From NCBI GenBank assembly GCA_964406735.1, contig CAYOSU010000001.1:62001-126000 (forward strand): a stretch of DNA of 64,000 nucleotides, read 5' to 3'. Source of the stretch: CAYOSU01 sp964406735 (GTDB lineage Bacteria > Bacillota > Clostridia > Christensenellales > CAMQZB01). The notes below the pieces were generated by a model. The model was not told the DNA's origin. It searched no databases and worked only from the letters and a program-made list of their open reading frames with translations. Below are positions 34,439 through 42,273 of the stretch, piece by piece. Positions within the stretch are counted from its first letter, which is position 1, and each line of letters begins with the position of its first letter. A program made the position numbers and the translations under genes.

Positions 34439-35824
34439 ATGAAACTTTATAACACGTTATCGAGAAGTAAAGAGGATTTTACGACCGTAGACGGCTCGAA
34501 CACCGTGAGGATGTATTCCTGCGGACCTACGGTATATAATTACGCCCATATCGGTAATATGAGAACGTACATTTTTATGGACTCTCTCGTGAAATCGTTG
34601 AGATACGAGGGCTATAAGGTCAAATCGGTCATGAATATAACTGATGTAGGACACCTTCAAAGCGACGCAGACGACGGCGAAGATAAAATGGAAAAGGCAG
34701 CAAAGGCACAGCAAAAGTCACCTTACGAGATAGCCGCACATTATACTAAGGTATTCTTCGACGACTTTAAAAAGCTCAACATAGACCGTCCTACGGTAGT
34801 TCCCAAGGCGACTGATCATATAAACGAGATGGAAGACATAGTCAAAACGCTCGTAGAAAAGGGCTACGGCTACGAAATAGACGACGGCATTTATTTTGAT
34901 ATCGCAAAGCTCGGTACGAAATACGGACAGCTGTCAAATATTGACTTAGAAGAGCAGATAGCAGGAGCGAGAGTAGAGGTAAACAACGGCAAACGCCATC
35001 CTGCGGACTTTGCTATATGGAAAAAGGCAGAGCCGACGCACATCATGCAGTGGGAGTCTCCGTGGGGCATGGGCTATCCCGGCTGGCATATAGAGTGCAC
35101 CGCAATGAGCAGAAAATATCTCGGCGATACCTTTGATATTCATACGGGCGGCGTTGACCATATTCCTATCCACCACGAGAACGAGATAGCTCAGAGTGAG
35201 GGCTTAACGGGTAAAAATCCTGCAAAATATTGGATGCACGGCGAGTTCATGCTCGTCAACGGCGGCAAGATGAGTAAGAGCCTTGGAAATACCTATACTA
35301 TTTCCGATCTTGAAAATATGGGTTATTCCGCAATGACGTTCAGATATTTCTGCGAGAATGCTCACTACCGCAAAAAGCTCAACTTCACTTTCGAGGGAAT
35401 GGATGGTGCAAAGACTGCATACAACAGACTTCTTGCGGCGTTGCAGGCGCATAAACAAAGTGCAGAGAAGACGGATGAAGAGGTGTTGAACGGCTATCGT
35501 ACAAGATTCAAGGAGGCTATCGAGGACGACATCAATATTCCCCTTTGCCTTGGTATATTAAATACTATGGTCAAGGAGAAAAAGTCAGTCGATATCTACA
35601 ACTTGGCGCAGGAGTTTGACAAAGTCCTTGGGCTTTCGCTTTCCGCAATGCCCGAAAAAGAGAAGATAGAGCTTCCCGACGACGTCAAGGCTATCGCAGA
35701 AGAAAGACTTCTTGCAAGAAAAAATAAGGACTTTGCCAAGTCCGACGAGCTTCGTGCAAAGCTTGACGGAATGGGCTATATGATAAAGGACGTTCCGGGC
35801 GGCTACGAGATAACCAAGAAGTAA
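34439..35824 (+). CDS. cysS: Cysteinyl-tRNA synthetase
   Basis: 461 residues, class I synthetase. CGPTVYNYAHIGNMR holds the first zinc Cys and the HIGH motif. ESPWGMGYPGWHIECTAMS and GGVDHIPIHHENEIAQSE supply further zinc ligands, and GGKMSKSLGN is the KMSKS loop. AAGGAG precedes the ATG, just after a small hairpin (34412-34426). Controlled by the upstream Cys T-box. In Bacillus cysS is followed by mrnC and rlmB; here they are 11 kb further on. Confidence 0.97.
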   Translation: MKLYNTLSRSKEDFTTVDGSNTVRMYSCGPTVYNYAHIGNMRTYIFMDSLVKSLRYEGYKVKSVMNITDVGHLQSDADDGEDKMEKAAKAQQKSPYEIAAHYTKVFFDDFKKLNIDRPTVVPKATDHINEMEDIVKTLVEKGYGYEIDDGIYFDIAKLGTKYGQLSNIDLEEQIAGARVEVNNGKRHPADFAIWKKAEPTHIMQWESPWGMGYPGWHIECTAMSRKYLGDTFDIHTGGVDHIPIHHENEIAQSEGLTGKNPAKYWMHGEFMLVNGGKMSKSLGNTYTISDLENMGYSAMTFRYFCENAHYRKKLNFTFEGMDGAKTAYNRLLAALQAHKQSAEKTDEEVLNGYRTRFKEAIEDDINIPLCLGILNTMVKEKKSVDIYNLAQEFDKVLGLSLSAMPEKEKIELPDDVKAIAEERLLARKNKDFAKSDELRAKLDGMGYMIKDVPGGYEITKK

Positions 35825-35880
35825 ACGCAAGACTGTTTTGCAATAGATACTTTCAAAGCATATATAAAAAGAAACAATAC

Positions 35881-35910
35881 GAGCTTGATCTAAGATCAAG
35901 CTCTTTTTTA
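35881..35910 (+). terminator. Terminator after cysS
   Basis: Perfect 10-bp stem 35881-35890/35894-35903 with a 3-base loop and a T run. Confidence 0.92.
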
Positions 35911-36023
35911 TCGCAAAAGCCTGTATATATGCAAAAAGCCTGCATAAATATAAACAAATTGCATAAAAATTGAATTTTTTATCGCAAAACGGATAATTTT
36001 TTCAAAAAATGCGTATAAAATCC
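35911..36023 (+). promoter_or_regulatory. AT-rich region with repeated GCAAAA-GCCTG and TGCATA elements upstream of liv
   Basis: Imperfect direct repeats GCAAAAGCCTGTATA (35913) and GCAAAAAGCCTGCATA (near 35930), then TTGCATAAAAATTGAA, close to an ARG-box consensus with one mismatch. Candidate regulator sites; protein unknown. Confidence 0.3.
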
Positions 36024-36052
36024 TTGACTTTAGTACGCAAAAGTATTAAAGT
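36024..36052 (+). promoter_or_regulatory. Promoter of liv leader/operon
   Basis: TTGACT (36024-36029), 17 bp, TAAAGT (36047-36052). Places the transcript start near 36060, about 22 bases before the leader peptide ATG. Confidence 0.7.
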
Positions 36053-36081
36053 GTATTCAACAAAAACGAAGGAGAATCTTA

Positions 36082-36168
36082 ATGTTTTCGATAAGCGCGA
36101 TCATTATTATACTAACCGTGATTAGCATCTTAAATTTAAGAGGCTCTTTTGGCTATACGAAAAACTGA
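36082..36168 (+). CDS. Ile/Leu-rich leader peptide of liv operon
   Basis: 28-codon ORF with GAAGGAGAA 7 bases before its ATG. It encodes 7 Ile, 3 Leu and 1 Val, with four consecutive Ile codons (residues 7-10) then LTVISILNL. A terminator begins 19 bases after the stop, and the next gene is the binding protein of a branched-chain amino acid transporter. This is the layout of a transcription-attenuation leader peptide. A small membrane peptide is the alternative reading, since residues 4-19 are hydrophobic. Confidence 0.72.
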   Translation: MFSISAIIIILTVISILNLRGSFGYTKN

Positions 36169-36222
36169 TTTTCGATAAAGGAAGTTACGGAGTCTCAAAA
36201 GCAAAGAGGCTCCGTTTTTTTA
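36124..36222 (+). promoter_or_regulatory. Attenuator (1:2, 2:3, 3:4 alternative stems) before livJ
   Basis: Segment 4 (GAGGCTCCGT, 36206-36215) pairs with segment 3 (36187-36196) to form a 10-bp terminator followed by seven Ts. Segment 2 (GAGGCTCT, 36140-36147) repeats the core of segment 4 and can pair 8 bp with 36189-36196, blocking the terminator. Segment 1 within the leader ORF (36124-36126 and 36129-36133) can pair with 36136-36145. Ribosome stalling at the Ile/Leu codons would mask segment 1 and favour readthrough. Confidence 0.65.
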
Positions 36223-36268
36223 TCCTCGAAGATCTGAAAGTCGAACTCAATTTTAAGGAGATATAATT

Positions 36269-37447
36269 ATGAAAAAGTCATTAGTCAAAGTGTTAGCACT
36301 CGTGCTCTCATTAACCGTAGCGGTGTCCTGCTTTGCAGGATGCAATAACTCATCAAACGGCGACGAGCTCATTATAGGCCTTTCCGGTCCTTTAACGGGT
36401 GGTGCGGCAGTATACGGCACTGCGGTAGAAAATTCCGTCGAAATGGCTGTTGAGGAGATCAACGCCGCAGGCGGACTCAAAAACGGCGTAAAGCTCAAAG
36501 TAATAATGCTTGACGATGCTCACGACAAAGAGAAAGCGACTGCAAACTACGCTTCCCTTCTTGATATGGGAATGCAGGTATCGCTTGGATGCGTAACGTC
36601 CGATCCTTGCCTTGAATTTGCCAACTATGCAAAGGAAGACAACGTCTTTTTCATCACTCCTTCGGCAACGACTGACGGCGTAACAAAATATGACAATGCT
36701 TTCCAGATGTGCTTCTCCGATTCAAGCCAAGGCACAGCGGCGGCTAAATACGTCAAGGAAGAGATACTCTCCAAGGGTATCAAGGTCGGCGTTTTGTATC
36801 TTTCGGACGACCCGTATTCAAAGGGAATATATGACACATTTGCGGCTGAGTTCAGCGCGAGCGAGCTTGCCTCGATGACCGTTCAGAAATTCACCAAAGA
36901 TACTCAATCCGATCTTAACCCTCAGGCGCAGACATTCGCAAACGCAGGCTGCACGTTCATCTTCATGCCGACGTACAGCGAGGCTGCAAAGAATTTCTTG
37001 ACGGCAGCAAAGGGTGTTCTCGATCCCAAAGCTGTAGTATACGGATGCGACGGATTCGACGGCATCGACACGCTTGAAGGCTTCGACATCGCTTCCGTTC
37101 CGCAGGAAATATCCTACCTTTCTCACTTCAATTCCGCATCTACGGAGGGACTTTCGGGCGAGTTCGTTAAAAAGTACACCGAAAAATACGGCAAAGACAC
37201 TCTTAGCCAGTTCGGCGCATCGGCTTACGACTGCGTATACGCATTGGTAGCCGCACTCAACGAGGAGATTGACGCAGGTAACGTCGTAGACGGAACGGTA
37301 TCTGCAAGCGATCTTTGCGAAATGCTCAAAAAGCGTTTCACAAACGGCTTCACCTTCACGGGCGCAACAGGCGAGAACATGACTTGGGGGACGAACGGCA
37401 GAGTCAATAAGAGTGCCGTTAAATACATAGTCAAAGCCGCTGACTAA
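36269..37447 (+). CDS. livJ: Branched-chain amino acid ABC transporter, substrate-binding lipoprotein
   Basis: 392 residues. Signal peptide with lipobox FAGC, then a type I periplasmic-binding fold: IIGLSGPLTGGAAVYG near residue 37, AVEEINAAGGL, and GCVTSDPCLEFANYA. Family members bind Leu/Ile/Val or related amino acids and deliver them to LivHM. AAGGAG precedes the ATG. It heads livJHMGF. A 9-bp hairpin after the stop may protect its mRNA and raise its level relative to the permease genes. Exact ligand is inferred from context. Confidence 0.9.
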   Translation: MKKSLVKVLALVLSLTVAVSCFAGCNNSSNGDELIIGLSGPLTGGAAVYGTAVENSVEMAVEEINAAGGLKNGVKLKVIMLDDAHDKEKATANYASLLDMGMQVSLGCVTSDPCLEFANYAKEDNVFFITPSATTDGVTKYDNAFQMCFSDSSQGTAAAKYVKEEILSKGIKVGVLYLSDDPYSKGIYDTFAAEFSASELASMTVQKFTKDTQSDLNPQAQTFANAGCTFIFMPTYSEAAKNFLTAAKGVLDPKAVVYGCDGFDGIDTLEGFDIASVPQEISYLSHFNSASTEGLSGEFVKKYTEKYGKDTLSQFGASAYDCVYALVAALNEEIDAGNVVDGTVSASDLCEMLKKRFTNGFTFTGATGENMTWGTNGRVNKSAVKYIVKAAD

Positions 37448-37473
37448 TAAAGAAAAAAAAATACAGCGCGAGA

Positions 37474-37498
37474 CTCCTTCCCGTTTTTTGGGAAGGAG
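37474..37498 (+). other. Stem-loop between livJ and livH
   Basis: Perfect 9-bp stem 37474-37482/37490-37498 with a T-rich loop and no U tract after it. Suits an mRNA-stabilising element or partial terminator that lowers livHMGF expression relative to livJ. Confidence 0.6.
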
Positions 37499-37523
37499 CT
37501 ATGCGCAAAAAAGGAACGTATAG

Positions 37524-38399
37524 ATGTTTGTTTTTACAACGGTACTCAACGGACTGTCGCTCGGCGGAGTGTACGCATTGATTGCGCTCGGCTATACGAT
37601 GGTCTACGGAATAGCGAAAATGCTGAATTTTGCGCACGGCGACATAATTATGGTCGGCGGCTATTCTGTTTTTGTATTCTTTAATATGACGAACAACCCT
37701 GTTATCGCCGTACTTTTTGCGATAATATTTTGCGTTGTTGTGGGTGTTTTGACCGAAAGACTGGCGTATAGACCTCTTCGAGGCGCATCGCCCCTTGCCG
37801 TCCTTATTACTGCGATAGGCGTCAGTTACCTTTTGCAAAGCTTGGCACAGGTAGTATTCGGTGCTGCTCCGAAAATGCTCGACAAGTTTGCAGATCTCGG
37901 ATATTTGACCATGTTCGGGATGTCTGTAAAGGTCTCGACAGTCGTAACGCTTATTGCGGCAGTCCTCATCATGGTCGCACTTACGCTGTTTATCGACTGC
38001 ACTAAGGTCGGCAAAGCTATGCTTGCCGTATCAGAGGATAAGGCGGCAGCTCAGCTCATGGGAATAAATTCCAATGCGATAATCACGATAACTTTCATTA
38101 TCGGCTCGGCGTTGGCGGCGGTCGCAGGTGCGTTCTACGTGCTTTTGACCCCGACGATAACCCCTACGATGGGCTCTATGCCGGGAATAAAGGCGTTTAC
38201 GGCGGCGGTTATCGGAGGAATAGGTTCGATCCCCGGCGCAATGCTCGGCGGCTTGCTCTTAGGGCTTATCGAGACCCTGTGTAACTCAATTCCGTGGCTT
38301 TCAAGCTACACCGTAGCGATAGAGTTCGCGCTCTTAATAATAATACTTTTGCTTCGTCCGACCGGACTTCTCGGCAAAAAGAGGAGGGAAAAGGTATGA
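37524..38399 (+). CDS. livH: Branched-chain amino acid ABC transporter permease LivH
   Basis: 291 residues with about eight membrane segments. Opens with TTVLNGLSLGGVYALIALGY, typical of LivH, followed by MLNFAHGD. The coupling segment around GINSNAIITITFIIGSALAA and the late GGIGSIPGAMLGGLLLGLIE are family features. AAAAAGGAAC stands before the ATG. The stop overlaps the livM start in ATGA. Confidence 0.93.
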   Translation: MFVFTTVLNGLSLGGVYALIALGYTMVYGIAKMLNFAHGDIIMVGGYSVFVFFNMTNNPVIAVLFAIIFCVVVGVLTERLAYRPLRGASPLAVLITAIGVSYLLQSLAQVVFGAAPKMLDKFADLGYLTMFGMSVKVSTVVTLIAAVLIMVALTLFIDCTKVGKAMLAVSEDKAAAQLMGINSNAIITITFIIGSALAAVAGAFYVLLTPTITPTMGSMPGIKAFTAAVIGGIGSIPGAMLGGLLLGLIETLCNSIPWLSSYTVAIEFALLIIILLLRPTGLLGKKRREKV

Positions 38400-39571
38400 A
38401 AACGGCAAACGGAAACAAAAAACGCTTCAAATGGAAGCAGTATATCTCCTACGTCGTCATTGCGCTTTTCACGATTATATTCTCGATAATGTCGCTAAGC
38501 GGCGGCTTGAAGCTTTCGTCGATAATACTTCTCGAGCAGATATCGTATAGCGTCATCCTCGCAATATCGCTTTCCCTCGTAGTAGGCTTTTTGGGCGAGC
38601 TGTCATTGGGACATGCGGCGTTTATGAGCCTTGGTGCGTTCTTCGGCGGATACCTCCAAACGTACGTATTCCCAGCTCTTACCGAAGCGGCTCCTTTCGT
38701 ATCGATAATACTTGCTATGCTGATAGGCGGCGTAATAGCGGCATTTTTCGGGCTGATAATAGGACTTCCTGCGTTGAGATTAAAGGGCGATTACCTTGCG
38801 ATTGTAACGCTTGCGTTCGGCGAGATAGTAAAGACGTTGTTCGTTAACTCCAAGGTGTTCCAAGGCGCAGTAGGACTTTCTACTTTCCGCTACGATAAAA
38901 ATACACTGTTTATTATAGCCTATATCATCATATTGATAACCCTTGCGATACTCAACAATCTTATCAAGAGTAAGCACGGCCGCAATATAATGGCAATACG
39001 CGATAGCGAGATAGCCGCTCGTGCGATGGGCGTCAACGTAACCTATTACAAGCTTGCGGTCTTCGTCATTTCGGCATTTTTTGCGGGCGTTGCAGGAGTT
39101 ATTTACAGCAATGCGTCCTATACGGTCAAGGCGTCGACCTTTGACTATAACTACTCGATAAACGTCTTGGTAATGGTCGTTTTGGGCGGCATGGGAAATA
39201 TGAACGGCTCGATAATTGCGGCAGTACTCATTACGTTCTTGAATAACAAGCTAGCTACCGTATTGACGGGCGACCTTTCGACGCTCAAAAATATGATATA
39301 TGCGTTGATTTTGGTGCTTCTCGTAATATACAACAATGCACCGAAGCTTGCCGCAACGAGAGAAAGGTTCTCAAGACAGGCGATATGGGCGTTTTGCAAG
39401 GAAAAATTTTTCAAGAAAAAACCGTCGAGAAAGGAAGAAGAGATCGTTGCATTCGGTGCGGACTGGTCAAAAGTGCCTACCAAGATAGAGGTTGACGCGG
39501 TTCTTTCGACGGAACTGAAATCCGATGACGCTTACGTGCCGGATAGACCTGACAAAAGGAGGGACGTATGA
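38396..39571 (+). CDS. livM: Branched-chain amino acid ABC transporter permease LivM
   Basis: 391 residues, second permease, with about nine to ten membrane segments. FLGELSLGHAAFMSLGAF and LKGDYLAIVTLAFGEI are LivM signatures, and AMGVNVTYYKLAVFVISAFFAGVAG is the coupling region in part. The start at 38396 is preceded by GAGGAGG. The last 60 residues form a charged, hydrophilic tail longer than usual. Overlaps both neighbours through ATGA. Confidence 0.93.
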   Translation: MKTANGNKKRFKWKQYISYVVIALFTIIFSIMSLSGGLKLSSIILLEQISYSVILAISLSLVVGFLGELSLGHAAFMSLGAFFGGYLQTYVFPALTEAAPFVSIILAMLIGGVIAAFFGLIIGLPALRLKGDYLAIVTLAFGEIVKTLFVNSKVFQGAVGLSTFRYDKNTLFIIAYIIILITLAILNNLIKSKHGRNIMAIRDSEIAARAMGVNVTYYKLAVFVISAFFAGVAGVIYSNASYTVKASTFDYNYSINVLVMVVLGGMGNMNGSIIAAVLITFLNNKLATVLTGDLSTLKNMIYALILVLLVIYNNAPKLAATRERFSRQAIWAFCKEKFFKKKPSRKEEEIVAFGADWSKVPTKIEVDAVLSTELKSDDAYVPDRPDKRRDV

Positions 39572-40338
39572 GTAACTACGTATTAGAGACAAAAAACTTA
39601 GGGATATCCTTCGGCGGTCTTAAAGCGCTTTCAGACGTTGATATTTCGATAGAAAAAGGCAAACTGTATGGGCTTATCGGACCTAACGGCGCAGGCAAAA
39701 CGACGGTATTTAACCTGTTGACGGGCGTATATAAGCCAACCTTTGGCAAATTCTACCTTTGCGGAGAGGATTTGACGGGACACGATCAGGCGGAAATAAA
39801 CAAAAAGGGCATTGCAAGGACGTTCCAGAACATCCGACTTTTCAACAATATGAGCGTTATCGACAACGTATTGGTAGGACTGTCAAATCAAAAGGAGTAT
39901 TCCTGCTCGATGCTTGAATCGGTGTTGCGACTGCCCTCGTTCTATAAGAGCGAAAAGGCAATGCGAGATAAAGCAAAGGAGATTTTAGAGATGTTCGGTT
40001 TAAAGGAAGAGCGCAATGCGCTTGCATCCAATCTCCCTTATGGCAAGCAAAGGAAGCTAGAGATAGCAAGAGCTATTGCGACGAACCCCAAATTATTGCT
40101 TCTCGACGAGCCTGCGGCAGGAATGAATCCGCAGGAGACGACCGAACTAATGGATACGATACGCTTCGTGCGTGAGAAGTTCGATCTTACGATACTTCTC
40201 ATCGAGCACGATATGAAGCTCGTAAGCGGCATTTGCGAAGAGCTTACCGTACTCAACTTCGGAACTGTGCTTGCGCAGGGCAAGACGGAAGACGTTCTCA
40301 ACAACGCAGAAGTCGTCAAAGCGTACCTCGGAGGTTAA
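39568..40338 (+). CDS. livG: Branched-chain amino acid ABC transporter ATPase LivG
   Basis: 256 residues. Walker A GPNGAGKTT near residue 38, signature region LPYGKQRKLEIARAIA, Walker B LLLLDEPAAGMNP and switch His in LIEHDMKL. The signature has PYGKQ in place of LSGGQ, which is normal for LivG. Pairs with LivF to power LivHM. The start overlaps livM by 4 bases. Confidence 0.95.
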   Translation: MSNYVLETKNLGISFGGLKALSDVDISIEKGKLYGLIGPNGAGKTTVFNLLTGVYKPTFGKFYLCGEDLTGHDQAEINKKGIARTFQNIRLFNNMSVIDNVLVGLSNQKEYSCSMLESVLRLPSFYKSEKAMRDKAKEILEMFGLKEERNALASNLPYGKQRKLEIARAIATNPKLLLLDEPAAGMNPQETTELMDTIRFVREKFDLTILLIEHDMKLVSGICEELTVLNFGTVLAQGKTEDVLNNAEVVKAYLGG

Positions 40339-40340
40339 AC

Positions 40341-41048
40341 ATGGCATTACTTGAAGTAAAAAACCTTGAAATACATTACGGACTGATAAAGGCAATAAAA
40401 GATGTATCTTTTGAAGTCAACGAGGGCGAAATAGTCGTACTTATCGGCGCAAACGGTGCAGGCAAGACGACTACCATGCACGCTGTAAGCGGACTTATAC
40501 CGAAGTTTTCAGGCAAGGTCTTCTACGACGGCAAGGATATAACAGACGTTCCGTCGCACAAGCTCGCATATATGGGTATGGCGCAAGTCCCCGAGGGACG
40601 TCGTATATTCCAAGAGCTTTCAGTAAAAGACAACCTTATCTTGGGAGCGTATTCACGCAAGAGTAAGAGCGAGATAGCTGACTCCTTCAAGGAAGTGTAT
40701 GCGAAGTTCCCTATATTGGAGGAAAGAAAAAATCAGGTCGCAGGAACGCTTTCTGGCGGCGAACAACAGATGCTTGCAATGGCAAGAGCGCTCATGAGTA
40801 AGCCTAAGATAATTTTGATGGACGAACCGTCAATGGGACTTTCTCCTCTTTACGTTCAAAGGGTGTTCTCGTTTATAAAAGAGATAAGAGAGCAGGGCAC
40901 GACTATTCTTCTCGTCGAGCAGAATGCTAAGCAAGCGCTTTCCATCGCAGATAGGGCGTATGTTCTTGAAACGGGGAACGTAACGCTTTCAGGCAAAGCC
41001 AACGAGCTTCTTGAAAACGACGCTATTAAAAAAGCGTATTTGTCGTAA
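40341..41048 (+). CDS. livF: Branched-chain amino acid ABC transporter ATPase LivF
   Basis: 235 residues. Walker A GANGAGKTT, signature LSGGEQQMLAMARALM, Walker B IILMDEPSMGLSP and LVEQNAKQAL, the LivF form of the switch region. The start at 40341 is set by GGAGG 9 bases upstream. Last gene of livJHMGF, followed by a terminator, so the operon carries all five expected parts. Confidence 0.95.
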   Translation: MALLEVKNLEIHYGLIKAIKDVSFEVNEGEIVVLIGANGAGKTTTMHAVSGLIPKFSGKVFYDGKDITDVPSHKLAYMGMAQVPEGRRIFQELSVKDNLILGAYSRKSKSEIADSFKEVYAKFPILEERKNQVAGTLSGGEQQMLAMARALMSKPKIILMDEPSMGLSPLYVQRVFSFIKEIREQGTTILLVEQNAKQALSIADRAYVLETGNVTLSGKANELLENDAIKKAYLS

Positions 41049-41119
41049 CGGAAGACCGCGTTGACACAATAAAGCAAACAATACACAATACTTTTATTTT
41101 CTTAATTATATTTCCACAA

Positions 41120-41152
41120 AAAAGCGACGGACGATTTGTTCGTCGCTTTTTA
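41120..41152 (+). terminator. Terminator of liv operon
   Basis: 10-bp stem 41120-41129/41141-41150 with a T run. Between it and the next promoter (41153-41253) no other feature is seen. Confidence 0.9.
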
Positions 41153-41253
41153 ATACGGTTATGCGAAACGACAAAATATCATTGCTAAACGTCGAATAAT
41201 AATGATGCTTTGCACAATTTTCAACACTTTATCGCAATGTCCGCCTCTAACGA

Positions 41254-41282
41254 TTGAAATTTTGTTTTGATTAGTATATAAT
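41254..41282 (+). promoter_or_regulatory. Promoter of DMT transporter
   Basis: TTGAAA (41254-41259), 17 bp, TATAAT (41277-41282). Confidence 0.75.
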
Positions 41283-41335
41283 TATTAAGATAAAAGCGGA
41301 TGATGTCCGCTCAAAAAGTTATTACGGAGATAATT

Positions 41336-42223
41336 ATGGCTGCTTTGGCATTGATCCCTGCGGTAATGTTTGCCGTTCAGGCGATAAGTTTCAAGATGTA
41401 CGGATATATGTGCGACAAATCGAAGTCGTCTTTTGCGCTTTTCACGACGTTATACCTGTGTTTTTCCGCCGTTTTGGCGCTTCCGTTCGTATTTATCATA
41501 GATAAGGGCGTAATAAGCGCAGAAAGTATGATGTTCGGCGGACTGATGGGCGTTGCGTTCTTCGGTTTTATTTTAATGTACGACAAGGCGATAAAGAGCG
41601 GCCCGCTTTCTATTACGACGCTTGTATTCTCCGTTGCATCAGCTATTCCGATCATAGTTTCCGCAATAGTGTTCGACGAGGCAATAACTGCGCTTCAGAT
41701 AGTCGGCTTTGTCATCATTGCGATAAGCCTATATTTCATCTCGTTCGCAAACAGCCACAGAAAGACTACCGAAAAGAGACAGTTTTCAAGGAAATGGCTT
41801 CTCTATACCTGCGTAGGCTTTGCATTCAACGTATGCACGATGCTTCTTAATAAGTTCTTCGGCAAGACCGTAGAGGGCGGAAGCGTCTATCAATATATTT
41901 TCACGACGTTCATGGTCTCTGCGATACTTTCGCTTACGCTTTATATTCCCAAGGAGACGAGATCGAACGTCAAAAATATCGGCGTTGACAAGTGGTTTAT
42001 AATACTTGCGATAGCCGTAGCGGTAGCAAACGCCGTCGGAAACGGCGCAGTAGCCGTTCTTGGCGGCATACTCAACGGCGCCGTTCTGTTCCCTGTAACG
42101 GGCGCAGTCTCCGTTTTGATCTCATCGCTCGTTTCGATATTCCTGTTCGACGAGAAGTTGAACGCAAAGAGCATAATAGGACTGTCGCTTGGCATTGTCG
42201 CGATAGTTTTGATAAGCATATAA
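41336..42223 (+). CDS. DMT/EamA-family transporter
   Basis: 295 residues with about ten membrane segments in two repeats of five, the plan of drug/metabolite transporters. IFDEAITALQ-like (VFDEAITALQIVGFVIIAIS) at the end of the first half and FLFDEKLNAKSIIGLSLGI at the end of the second are the paired family motifs. The start at 41336 is chosen for GGAG 6 bases upstream; an earlier ATG at 41300 has none. Substrate unknown. The following GH2 gene starts 50 bases on, so uptake linked to sugar use is possible but speculative. Confidence 0.85.
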   Translation: MAALALIPAVMFAVQAISFKMYGYMCDKSKSSFALFTTLYLCFSAVLALPFVFIIDKGVISAESMMFGGLMGVAFFGFILMYDKAIKSGPLSITTLVFSVASAIPIIVSAIVFDEAITALQIVGFVIIAISLYFISFANSHRKTTEKRQFSRKWLLYTCVGFAFNVCTMLLNKFFGKTVEGGSVYQYIFTTFMVSAILSLTLYIPKETRSNVKNIGVDKWFIILAIAVAVANAVGNGAVAVLGGILNGAVLFPVTGAVSVLISSLVSIFLFDEKLNAKSIIGLSLGIVAIVLISI

Positions 42224-42273
42224 TGATATGGCGGTAAGCGTATGCTTTGCCTATTTGGAATAAGGGGAAACAT

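Noticed and set aside
36082..36168. Leader ORF as a type I toxin or small membrane protein
   Set aside because: Hydrophobic enough, but no antisense RNA signal is seen and the composition, terminator placement and liv context favour an attenuator peptide. Not fully excluded.
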